10,988 nucleotides of DNA from contig LXTK01000185.1 in the NCBI GenBank assembly GCA_001643475.1, forward strand, positions 701 through 11,688, in the 5' to 3' direction. Positions 1 through 6,709 of the stretch are shown here, one piece after another. The position numbers and the translations under genes are program-made. The notes beneath the pieces were generated by a model. It was not told the origin of the DNA. It did no database searches and worked only from the letters and a program-made list of their open reading frames with translations. The stretch is from Proteobacteria bacterium SPGG2 (GTDB taxonomy: Bacteria; Pseudomonadota; Gammaproteobacteria; Acidiferrobacterales; SPGG2). Position 1 is the stretch's first letter; each line of letters begins with the position of its first letter.

Positions 1-225
1 AAGTTAGAGCAACGCACGACTGCATGGCAAGGATTGTTCCCAACTATCCTTTTGCATTTCCGCCATCCATGGCGGTCAGATGCAGGAGGTAGAACCGCGT
101 CGGGCGACCTGCAAGGACACAGGAAGTTAGGGCAACGCAGGGAGCGGTTGCCGGAACAGCGGTCGAGGAGCAGTTGCCGAGAGCAGCGACCGAGTTGCCG
201 AAATATCCTATCTATCGCCTAGGCG
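1..225. repeat. Intergenic repeat-like element with a hairpin downstream of sppA
   Basis: I see no convincing gene here. A 16-base segment starting aagttag at 1-16 recurs at 124-139 with one mismatch. Between the copies is a nested inverted repeat: ccgcca (60-65) and tggcgg (70-75) enclose tcca, and outer arms tgcat (53-57) and atgca (80-84) can extend it. A degenerate tandem array follows, with gttgccg at 147-153, 173-179 and 194-200. An open frame exists at 34-222, but its Arg/Ser/Gly-rich translation looks like read-through of the repeat, not a protein. Repeats and palindromes of this kind are typical of dispersed intergenic elements in gammaproteobacteria; that this one occurs elsewhere in the genome is inference. 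A further palindrome, cgcctaggcg (216-225), abuts the sppA stop. Confidence 0.5.
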
Positions 226-1209
226 TCACCGCAGCTGAGGAATACGGGCCAACAACTCCGCTCCCAGCGTCCGTGCCATCGCCGTGCCGATTCGCTGGGC
301 GAAACGATCGAGCAAGTTTTCCCTATGCGTGAAGTCGACGATGTCATCCGCCCCAACGACCTCGCGAGCGACATAACTGGCACTTCCGAATTCATCAATC
401 AGGCCCATCTGTAACGCCTCATCACCAGTCCAAAACAGACCGCTAAAGGCCTCATTGGATTGGGTTAGGGCCTCACCACGTCCTTGCTTTACAACATCTA
501 TGAATTGCTGGTGAATCCTGTTTAACAGCGCCTGCGCGTGCTCGCGATGCTTGGGATGCATCGGCGAGAACGGATCCAGAAAATTTTTGTTATCGCCAGC
601 CGTCAATAGTCGCCGTTCGATACCAAGTTTCTTCATGCCGTCGACAAACCCAAATCCATTCATTAGTACCCCAATGGACCCAACAATGCTGGACTCGTTG
701 GCAAAGATTCTATCGGTGGCTGCTACCGCGTAATAGCAGCCGGACGCGCATATGTCGCCGATTACGGCGTAAACGGGGGTATCCGGATATTCTTTTCTAA
801 GTCGTTGGATTTCGCGATTGATATAACTCGCTTGTACCGGACTTCCGCCAGGACTGTTCGTCCGCAGAATCACGCCCTTGGCCTTACTTTCGAATGCCTG
901 ACGTAACCCTGACACTATGTTGTCAGCACTAGCAATCGTATCAGCAGCAATAACGCCATTGAGGTCAACGAGCGCCGTGTACTTACCACTTGCCGAAGGT
1001 ATACCGTCAAAGCCACTAGAAAGCGCCACCACCAAAAGGATTACGAGGTAGACCGCAAAAAATGCCCTGAAGAATATACTCCATCGACGCGCCTTGCGTT
1101 GTTCATTCAATGAGGCAAACGCAAGGCGTTCCAAAAGGGTCTGTTCCCAGTCCTGTTTTGTGTGTCCTGCTTCTTGCGATGCCGGTGGTTGGCTGTTCGT
1201 TTCAGTCAT
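226..1209 (-). CDS. sppA: Signal peptide peptidase SppA, S49 family (36K type)
   Basis: This is an inner-membrane serine protease of the S49 (SppA/SohB) family, which degrades leftover signal peptides and other membrane-associated peptides. At 327 residues it is the short, single-domain form that works as a multimer, not the double-length E. coli SppA. A cytoplasmic N-terminal stretch is followed by one membrane anchor at about residues 44-66, and the protease domain faces the periplasm. The conserved RTNSPGGS lies at 116-123. Family comparison makes Ser156 (in CASGCYY) the nucleophile and Lys208 (in AGDNKNF) the general base. The residue two after the serine is Cys, where Gly or Ala is more usual. 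The ATG start is 14 bases after the Rieske stop with only a weak AGGG upstream, so the gene is probably co-transcribed from rluC. SohB is the alternative name for close relatives. Confidence 0.94.
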   Translation of the reverse strand: MTETNSQPPASQEAGHTKQDWEQTLLERLAFASLNEQRKARRWSIFFRAFFAVYLVILLVVALSSGFDGIPSASGKYTALVDLNGVIAADTIASADNIVSGLRQAFESKAKGVILRTNSPGGSPVQASYINREIQRLRKEYPDTPVYAVIGDICASGCYYAVAATDRIFANESSIVGSIGVLMNGFGFVDGMKKLGIERRLLTAGDNKNFLDPFSPMHPKHREHAQALLNRIHQQFIDVVKQGRGEALTQSNEAFSGLFWTGDEALQMGLIDEFGSASYVAREVVGADDIVDFTHRENLLDRFAQRIGTAMARTLGAELLARIPQLR

Positions 1210-1223
1210 GTGCTCTACCCTGC

Positions 1224-1598
1224 TTAACTTATCTTCAAAACCCTCCCATCAACTGCCAAATACACCCGATCGTCGCGCTCTAGTACGCCAAGGGGAATCA
1301 GAGGTTGGCCATCGCAACGCCCGCCAGCACAAGCGCCGGTATCGGGATAATAGCAAGCACCATGGGTCGCGCATATCAGGAGATCGCCCGCCACATCGAA
1401 AAAGTTCCCTTTGCTCCAGTCGAGCTCCAAAGACTGGTGCGCGCACTGATTAACATAAGCATAGACCTTACCGCGAAAGCGAACAGCGAAAGCGGGCACG
1501 TTCTTGCCATTCAATTCCATGACGAATCGCGCCCCCCGGCCCCCGTCTGCCAGCGTCGCACTGGCGCAGATTAGGCCATTGTTACGCCCCGTTGTCAT
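1224..1598 (-). CDS. Small Rieske [2Fe-2S] ferredoxin-like protein
   Basis: A 124-residue soluble protein made of a single Rieske domain, with no signal peptide or membrane segment. The cluster ligands are visible: Cys52 and His54 (QCAHQS), then Cys76 and His79 (CATHG), which is the C-x-H...C-x2-H pattern that binds a [2Fe-2S] cluster through two Cys and two His. Rieske ferredoxins of this size carry electrons to oxygenases or act in uncharacterised redox roles; no partner oxygenase or reductase lies in the window. Its ATG lies inside the end of rluC (17-base overlap) and sppA follows 14 bases after its stop, so the three genes probably form one transcript. In related genomes, as I recall, a HAD-family phosphatase gene often sits beside rluC; it is absent here. 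The fold assignment is firm, the physiological role unknown. Confidence 0.9.
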   Translation of the reverse strand: MTTGRNNGLICASATLADGGRGARFVMELNGKNVPAFAVRFRGKVYAYVNQCAHQSLELDWSKGNFFDVAGDLLICATHGACYYPDTGACAGGRCDGQPLIPLGVLERDDRVYLAVDGRVLKIS

Positions 1599-2559
1599 CG
1601 CTCGGCAAGGTACTATCTAGGGATTCAAGCAACATCGCCAGCTCCCGCGGCAGTGTCGACTCAATGACCCGTTTGCCCCCATCACGGGGGTGCCTGAAGG
1701 CCAGAGACTGTGCGTGTAAGAACAAGCGATTTAAGCCCAGGCGTCGAAGGCTGCGATTAAACTCCCGATCACCATACTTGGTATCACCTGCAATCGGATG
1801 GTTGATGTGGGCAGCGTGGACACGCGCCTGATGGGTGCGACCAGTTAGGAGTCTTATCTCCACGTGGGTGGCATTAGTATAAAGGCATTTAGGCGCGAAC
1901 TGGGTGGCAGCATCTCGACCCGCCTGCGAAACTTCTACCTTACGCTCACCTGACCGTAGGCGAAACTTCAGCAACGGTGCCTCAACCCTCTTTACATGGT
2001 CAGTCCAACGGCCTCGCACAAGTGCCGTGTAGCGTTTGTCTATCTCGGCGTCACGCAACTGTTCATGCAACGCCAGTAACGCCGAACGGCGTTTGGCCAC
2101 CAACAAACAACCGGAGGTGTCACGGTCCAAGCGATGCACCAACTCCAAAAACCGGGCCCTTGGCCGCCTGACCCGCAAGCTTTCGATTAACCCCCACGCG
2201 ACCCCACTACCACCATGCACGGCGAGCCCAGCTGGCTTGTCCACCGCCAACAGATCATCATCTTCAAACAAGATCGATAGCGCCGGGGGCCGGCTCGGGC
2301 CAAGTGTGCGCCCGTCGTCGGGGGCGGATAGCCTTACGGGTGGGATGCGTATCACATCGCCGGCCTGCAGACGGTAATCGGGCGGGCAACGGCCGCGGTT
2401 GATACGCACCTCGCCTTTTCGCAGAATTCGATAGATATGATTCTTTGGCACACCTTTTAGTTTAGAAATCAAGAAGTTATCGACCCGCTGGCCCGCCTCG
2501 TCTGCTTCGATTTCACGATATTGGACCGCGCTAGTGTTTGGTTGTTTCCCAGCTCTCAT
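1582..2559 (-). CDS. rluC: 23S rRNA pseudouridine(955/2504/2580) synthase RluC
   Basis: RluC converts three uridines of 23S rRNA (955, 2504 and 2580 in E. coli numbering), near the peptidyl-transferase centre, to pseudouridine. The 325-residue length matches the family. An N-terminal S4 RNA-binding domain (about 24-75, QRVDNFLISKLKG onward) is followed by the RluA-type catalytic domain (about 95-310). The catalytic motif HRLDRDTSG is at 142-150, with Asp145 the nucleophile by family comparison. LLTGRTHQARVH at 237-248 and AGDTKYG at 257-263 are further family motifs. The S4 domain, and the position next to rne as in many gammaproteobacteria, favour RluC over RluA or RluD. It is the first gene of the rluC-Rieske-sppA block and is transcribed divergently from rne. 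The ATG has no clear Shine-Dalgarno sequence, but no better start exists. Confidence 0.94.
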   Translation of the reverse strand: MRAGKQPNTSAVQYREIEADEAGQRVDNFLISKLKGVPKNHIYRILRKGEVRINRGRCPPDYRLQAGDVIRIPPVRLSAPDDGRTLGPSRPPALSILFEDDDLLAVDKPAGLAVHGGSGVAWGLIESLRVRRPRARFLELVHRLDRDTSGCLLVAKRRSALLALHEQLRDAEIDKRYTALVRGRWTDHVKRVEAPLLKFRLRSGERKVEVSQAGRDAATQFAPKCLYTNATHVEIRLLTGRTHQARVHAAHINHPIAGDTKYGDREFNRSLRRLGLNRLFLHAQSLAFRHPRDGGKRVIESTLPRELAMLLESLDSTLPSDDNGA

Positions 2560-2640
2560 GCGGGAGGATAATAACAGATTGCTGGAAGTCGCCCCGGCTG
2601 ATATATTTTTAGGGCAGGGGCAACAACATTGTCACCTGCT

Positions 2641-2669
2641 AGAATACAGATAAGCACATACTTGTGTAA
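2641..2669 (-). promoter_or_regulatory. Candidate sigma-70 promoter for rluC
   Basis: Read on the minus strand, TTACAC (2664-2669) and TATTCT (2641-2646) are separated by 17 bases, each matching the -35 and -10 consensus at 4 of 6 positions. This would start transcription about 75 bases before the rluC ATG. It is a sequence-only guess; a weaker alternative is TTGTTG with TATCAG nearer the gene. Confidence 0.3.
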
Positions 2670-2948
2670 TGGTTTTTCCCGGCAGCCCGCCGCATAGTGT
2701 GACCGAGCTAGCCGGGTATTTGTTGAGGAACATGGGTTTCGCGTCGCTCGCCCGTCAGAGTGGCGCACATATTTAGACGCTTCCGACTAAAGGACATGTC
2801 CACTATGCCTGGCAGGATGCTGAAAACGCCGAGCAGCGTCTTCATCAGCACCGCCCTACGGGACTCCAGTGCGTGTACGGTACCGGATTACACAACCATC
2901 CGGGCCCATGCGATTCGGCAACACTTTGTCGTGCAACCCACAGATTGT

Positions 2949-2967
2949 CGATCACCTGTAGTGATCG
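2949..2967 (+). promoter_or_regulatory. Perfect inverted repeat in the rne leader
   Basis: CGATCAC (2949-2955) and GTGATCG (2961-2967) form a perfect 7-bp stem with the loop CTGTA. GTGATC occurs again at 2999-3004 and could compete for the same left arm. It may be an RNA hairpin of the rne leader or a dyad bound by a regulator; the sequence alone does not decide. No U-tract follows, so it is not a terminator. Confidence 0.45.
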
Positions 2968-3000
2968 TCCCGTTCACTCGTACTGCCTGAGCGTAGTTGT

Positions 3001-3035
3001 GATCTAGCGCAGATTGGCGGCCTAGGATCGTCGCC
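3001..3035 (+). promoter_or_regulatory. Possible pseudoknot before the rne ribosome binding site
   Basis: GGCGGC (3016-3021) can pair with GTCGCC (3030-3035), including one G-U pair, leaving an 8-base loop (3022-3029). That loop is complementary to GATCTAG at 3001-3007, giving seven pairs with one bulged G at 3025. Together these make an H-type pseudoknot possible, ending about 17 bases before the GGGG (3053-3056) that is the likely ribosome binding site of rne. This comes from manual pairing without energy calculation. Confidence 0.3.
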
Positions 3036-3063
3036 GGGTTGTCGGGCGCGTCGGGGATTTACC

Positions 3064-5292
3064 ATGAAAAGAATGCTGTTTAACGCAACTCACCCCGAGG
3101 AGTTGCGCTTAATTGTTGTCGATGGCCAAAAACTACTAGAACTCGACATCGAGTCGACGGCCTACCAGCAGAGAAAGGGCAACATTTACAAGAGTCGCGT
3201 AACCCGTGTTGAACCAAGCCTGGAAGCTGCGTTCGTCGATTACGGTACAGAACGTCAAGGCTTTCTACCTCTCAAGGAAATCTCCCGCATCTATTTCACT
3301 GGTGTCGATGAGACGACACCGATGGGCCAGGTGCGCATCAAGGACGTTATCAAAGAAGGCCTAGAGCTAGTTGTGCAGGTCGACAAAGAGGAGCGTGGCA
3401 CCAAAGGCGCCGCGCTTACCACTTTCGTAAGCCTGGCCGGTCGCTATCTGGTTTTGATGCCCAATAACCCAAAGGGTGGCGGCATATCGCGACGCATCGA
3501 AGGAGAAGAACGGGCCGAGATGCGCGAAGCGATGGCCCAGCTCAAGGTTCCCGATGATTATGCGCTGATCGCACGGACCGCCGGTATCAGCAAAACGGCG
3601 GAGGAACTGCAGTGGGACTTAGATTATCTCGTGCACCTATGGGGCGCTATAAGCAGCGCCGGACAGGAGCGCGATGCACCGTTTTTGATTTATCAGGAAA
3701 GCAACCTCGTCGTGCGCGCAGTACGCGATTATCTGCATAGTGACATCGGTGAGATTCTCGTCGATACGCCCGACATCTACGATCGCGTGAAGAAGTTCAT
3801 GGAGCAAGTATCGCCGCAGAACCTCGATAAACTAAAACTCTACAAGGACGAGACACCACTTTTTTCTCGCTTCCAGATCGAGCATCAAATTGACTCCGCG
3901 TTTTCTCAGGAGGTCGAGCTCGAATCTGGTGGATCGCTGATATTTGCCCGTACCGAGGCGCTCGTTACTATCGATGTCAACTCTGCGCGGGCAACTAAGG
4001 GTAGCGACATTGAGGAGACGGCACTCAACACCAACTTGGAAGCGGCGGAAGAAGGCGCACGCCAGTTGAGACTACGAGACATAGGAGGGCTTATTGTCAT
4101 TGATTTCATAGATATGACACCGGTACGTAATCAGCGGGCGGTAGAGAATCGGTTAATAGAAGCGCTCAAGGCTGATCGGGCGCGTGTACAGGTCGGCCGT
4201 ATCTCACGTTTCGGCCTACTTGAAATGTCACGTCAAAGAATACGTCCGTCCCTCGGTGAATCCAGCAGCTTGACTTGCCCCAGGTGTAGCGGGACTGGCC
4301 ATATCCGTAGCATTCAATCTTCGGCCCTAAGCGTGCTGCGGATAATCCAAGATCAAGCACTTAAGGAAAACACCGCTACCGTCCATGTCCATCTGCCGGT
4401 AGAGACAGCAACCTATTTGCTCAATGAGAAACGCTTCGAGATCACAGCCATGGAGTCGCGCCTCGGTACCTCTATCCTAATCATACCGACCCCCGAGCTG
4501 CAGACCCCACACCTCCGAATCAAACGGTTGCGCAGCGATGAGCTAGAGGCCGAAGGCAACATGCCTAGCTATAAGATCGCCACTCCTGAAGAGACTGAAA
4601 CAAAAGCCACGACGACTGTCGCCAAACCCGAAAAGGCAGTCGTCGGTCCGATTACGCATCTGGTGACACCGCCGGTTCGAAGGCGATCGTTGCTAGACGC
4701 CCTTAAAAGGCTGTTTGTTCGATCTTCGAAGAAGAAACCCGTCAGCGTCAGTCGGGGCGGCTATACCGCAAAGAGTCGTGACACAAGGGGCGCTGATGAT
4801 CCACGTAAGGGTCGTCCGTCGCGTCCACGACCCGCTGCGAGAGGCACGGCACAACGTGGTAAAACCCCTACCCGGGCTACGAACGCCGCACCGCGTCATG
4901 CCAAAGATACAACACCGGCAGCACCTCCCGCAGCAGAACAACCGAAAGAGAAAGCCGAGCCGAGACGTAGTCCACGCAGTCGCCGTCGTGGTCGCCGACC
5001 TAGCCCGCAAACCAGACCTGGGCAAAAACCGCGTGCGGCGAAAGATATGGCTGAGAAAGACGGCGATACAAAATCGGCGCCGCCCACTAACGAGAACACC
5101 AACCAACCGCAGCGTCCACAAGACAACATCAGGGACGACCAAACGAGGCGTGAGCCAGAGAAGAATACAGTGGCAGCGAGCATCGCCCCGCAAGAGGGTC
5201 ACAGACCACCGGCGCCGGTACAGCTTGAAAGTGAGCGGCAAACTGAATTAGTGCAGATAGAAACACACAGGCCTGCGAACACCAACAAATAG
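3064..5292 (+). CDS. rne: Ribonuclease E
   Basis: RNase E is the endonuclease that starts decay of most mRNAs and processes rRNA and tRNA precursors, cutting AU-rich single-stranded sites with a preference for 5'-monophosphate ends. The catalytic half (about 1-510) is complete: an S1 domain at about 37-120, the 5' sensor, and a DNase I-like domain with the Mg-binding Asp304 (VTIDVNS) and Asp347 (VIDFID). The zinc link CPRC is at 405-408. These sit one residue off the E. coli positions. The C-terminal half is short: 742 residues in total against 1061 in E. coli. Residues 538-557 (RRRSLLDALKRLFVRSSKKK) look like the amphipathic membrane-binding helix. A disordered Arg/Pro/Lys-rich stretch (about 570-660) follows, probably binding RNA, then an acidic and polar tail. 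I see no obvious PNPase-binding motif. RNase G is excluded by this tail. A weak GGGG precedes the ATG. Confidence 0.95.
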   Translation: MKRMLFNATHPEELRLIVVDGQKLLELDIESTAYQQRKGNIYKSRVTRVEPSLEAAFVDYGTERQGFLPLKEISRIYFTGVDETTPMGQVRIKDVIKEGLELVVQVDKEERGTKGAALTTFVSLAGRYLVLMPNNPKGGGISRRIEGEERAEMREAMAQLKVPDDYALIARTAGISKTAEELQWDLDYLVHLWGAISSAGQERDAPFLIYQESNLVVRAVRDYLHSDIGEILVDTPDIYDRVKKFMEQVSPQNLDKLKLYKDETPLFSRFQIEHQIDSAFSQEVELESGGSLIFARTEALVTIDVNSARATKGSDIEETALNTNLEAAEEGARQLRLRDIGGLIVIDFIDMTPVRNQRAVENRLIEALKADRARVQVGRISRFGLLEMSRQRIRPSLGESSSLTCPRCSGTGHIRSIQSSALSVLRIIQDQALKENTATVHVHLPVETATYLLNEKRFEITAMESRLGTSILIIPTPELQTPHLRIKRLRSDELEAEGNMPSYKIATPEETETKATTTVAKPEKAVVGPITHLVTPPVRRRSLLDALKRLFVRSSKKKPVSVSRGGYTAKSRDTRGADDPRKGRPSRPRPAARGTAQRGKTPTRATNAAPRHAKDTTPAAPPAAEQPKEKAEPRRSPRSRRRGRRPSPQTRPGQKPRAAKDMAEKDGDTKSAPPTNENTNQPQRPQDNIRDDQTRREPEKNTVAASIAPQEGHRPPAPVQLESERQTELVQIETHRPANTNK

Positions 5293-5330
5293 CTTGGTTT
5301 AAACGTCGGGCCGCCGTTTGCTCCGATCGA

Positions 5331-5801
5331 TCAGGGCTGACGACGAATTTCGGCCAGCAAGCCGCCCGCGGCATCTTCGATCATGTCTAGCACACGATCG
5401 AACCCGCTAACGCCGCCAAAGTACGGGTCCGGCACTTCGTCGTTCGGATAATCAGGCGCAAATTCCATGAACAGTCGGATCTTGTATCCCAATGCCTGTG
5501 GGCATATCGAGTGCAGATGTTCGTAATTCTCTCGATCCATTGCTACAACATAATCAAACTCATGAAAATCCTCCGGCGTCGCTTGGCGTCCCCGTAGGCC
5601 ACTTAGATCGATCCCGCGCCGCGCGGTTGCCGCCTGCGCCCGCGGATCCGGCGGCTCACCAGTATGATAGGCGTGCGTTCCCGCCGAATCGACAAAGATT
5701 GGCTCACCGAGATTTTCGCTTTCAACCAGCTTACGAAAAACACCTTCCGCCGTTGGTGAGCGACAGATGTTCCCTAAACAGACAAACAATACTTTTATCA
5801 C
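5331..5801 (-). CDS. Low-molecular-weight protein tyrosine phosphatase
   Basis: A cytoplasmic phosphatase of the LMW-PTP family, which removes phosphate from tyrosines, in bacteria often those of polysaccharide-export tyrosine kinases. Starting from the GTG at 5799-5801 the protein has 156 residues, the usual size, and begins VIKVLFVCLGNICRS. The P-loop CLGNICRS gives nucleophile Cys8 and Arg14, and DPYFG carries the general acid Asp125. A TTG at 5841-5843 would add 14 residues without similarity to the family and without a ribosome binding site, so I prefer GTG. The gene is the last of the lipid A block, 66 bases after kdsB, and converges on rne with 38 bases between the stops. In Pseudomonas the same-position gene is called ptpA. 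No tyrosine kinase is in view, so the substrate is unknown. Confidence 0.9.
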   Translation of the reverse strand: MIKVLFVCLGNICRSPTAEGVFRKLVESENLGEPIFVDSAGTHAYHTGEPPDPRAQAATARRGIDLSGLRGRQATPEDFHEFDYVVAMDRENYEHLHSICPQALGYKIRLFMEFAPDYPNDEVPDPYFGGVSGFDRVLDMIEDAAGGLLAEIRRQP

Positions 5802-5867
5802 GTTGTTACGAGAACTGAACGCCAGACAACCGCTGGGTAACAAATATAGTCATTGTACGCTGTGAGT

Positions 5868-6626
5868 TCAAACGTCTAGTTTGCTATTCGCGTCGATTAT
5901 GTCTCGCACAATTCGCAAGTCTTCTGGCGTATCAACGCCCAGCCCAGGCGCCTCTGACGCCTCGCACACCGCGATGCGCATGCCATACCACAGAACCCGC
6001 AATTGTTCGAGCGCTTCTACTTGCTCAAGCCGACATGGTGGTAGTGATGCGTAATAGTTGACGAACCCTGCCTTGTAAGCGTACAAGCCGATGTGTCGAT
6101 ACCCGAGCTCGGAGTTTGTGCCGCTGGCCTTGGTCCGCATCGAACTTGGAATAGCGGCACGACTGAAAAACAATGCGAATCCTTCGTGATCACACACCAC
6201 TTTAACTACATTCGGGTCATCAAGGACTGCCTGATCGCTGATAGGATGCATCGCTGTCGCCACCACCGCACTTGTATGCTGCGCTAGCGTTGCCGCCACC
6301 TGTGTTATCAACGTAGCTGGCATGAGTGGTTCGTCGCCTTGCAGATTGACAATGACCTCATCGTCGTCGATTCCCAATATTTCAATGACCTCAGCAATCC
6401 GCTCAGTACCCGAACGATGCTCGGTGGAGGTCATACACACTTGTGCCCCGAATGTCTCCGACACGTCCCTAATCCTTGCATCATCAGTAGCAATAATCGT
6501 GCTGGTAGCACCACTTGCGATCGCACGGTCGTAAACCCTCTGTATTAGCGTCTGTCCATGCACATCTTGCAGGGCCTTGCCCGGCAATCGCGTCGATGCA
6601 TAACGAGCGGGGATAATTACGCGCAT
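5868..6626 (-). CDS. kdsB: 3-deoxy-manno-octulosonate cytidylyltransferase (CMP-Kdo synthetase)
   Basis: KdsB joins CTP and Kdo to give CMP-Kdo and pyrophosphate, supplying the activated sugar that is added to the lipid A precursor. The 252-residue length is normal. Family motifs are PARYASTRLPGK at 6-17 (CTP binding), ATDD at 46-49, NLQGDEPLM at 94-102, RHIGLYAY at 177-184, EALEQLR at 204-210 and GVDTPEDL at 230-237. Asp98 and Asp232 are the expected Mg-binding residues. The ATG is the only usable start in frame. No Shine-Dalgarno sequence is evident; the region just before it holds a tandem duplication of a heptamer (6635-6648). The gene follows ycaR after 83 bases, a kdsB-ycaR-lpxK arrangement common in gammaproteobacteria, which links it to lipid A synthesis. 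Confidence 0.96.
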   Translation of the reverse strand: MRVIIPARYASTRLPGKALQDVHGQTLIQRVYDRAIASGATSTIIATDDARIRDVSETFGAQVCMTSTEHRSGTERIAEVIEILGIDDDEVIVNLQGDEPLMPATLITQVAATLAQHTSAVVATAMHPISDQAVLDDPNVVKVVCDHEGFALFFSRAAIPSSMRTKASGTNSELGYRHIGLYAYKAGFVNYYASLPPCRLEQVEALEQLRVLWYGMRIAVCEASEAPGLGVDTPEDLRIVRDIIDANSKLDV

Positions 6627-6709
6627 GGCTTCGTGATCTGCGATCTGCGAATTGTAGGGCTACCAATACTATGCGCCAGACATAGATTTCACGACCTCCG
6701 AATAACGAT

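Larger units (their letters stand above)
2560..3063. promoter_or_regulatory. Divergent rluC/rne intergenic region with structured rne leader
   Basis: A 504-base region without a convincing gene between the divergent starts of rluC and rne. E. coli rne has a leader of roughly 360 nucleotides whose hairpins let RNase E cleave its own mRNA and so autoregulate. The length here leaves room for a comparable leader. Inverted repeats visible on the rne strand are a bulged stem at 2678-2686/2707-2716, a 6-bp stem at 2883-2888/2898-2903, a perfect 7-bp stem at 2949-2955/2961-2967, and a stem at 3016-3021/3030-3035 just before the ribosome binding site. I could not find a convincing plus-strand -35/-10 pair. 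An open frame at 2760-2990 from a GTG resembles no known protein and is probably chance. Homology to the enterobacterial leader is not shown; the functional parallel is inference. Confidence 0.55.

Noticed and set aside
34..222. 62-residue open frame at the left edge
   Set aside because: It lies across the repeat and hairpin element, has an Arg/Ser-rich composition typical of read-through, and matches no family I recognise.
1676..1690. CCCCC/GGGGG hairpin near the end of rluC
   Set aside because: It lies inside the conserved rluC reading frame (RHPRDGGKR) and is explained by coding.
2629..2654. TTGTCA followed by GATAAG as an rne promoter
   Set aside because: The spacer is only 14 bases, too short for a sigma-70 promoter.
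2556..2768. 70-residue minus-strand open frame upstream of rluC
   Set aside because: It has no recognisable features and covers the probable rluC promoter, ending at the rluC start.
2760..2990. 76-residue open frame in the rne leader
   Set aside because: It starts at GTG without a ribosome binding site, resembles no known protein and overlaps the leader hairpins; a regulatory upstream frame cannot be excluded but is not supported.
4693..5251. Long open frames on both strands inside the 3' part of rne
   Set aside because: They are by-products of the Arg/Pro-rich codons of rne; only the rne frame shows conserved protein sequence.
5301..5319. Inverted repeat AAACG/CGTTT between the convergent rne and phosphatase genes as a terminator
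   Set aside because: The stem is only 5 bp with a 9-base loop and no T-run follows on either strand.
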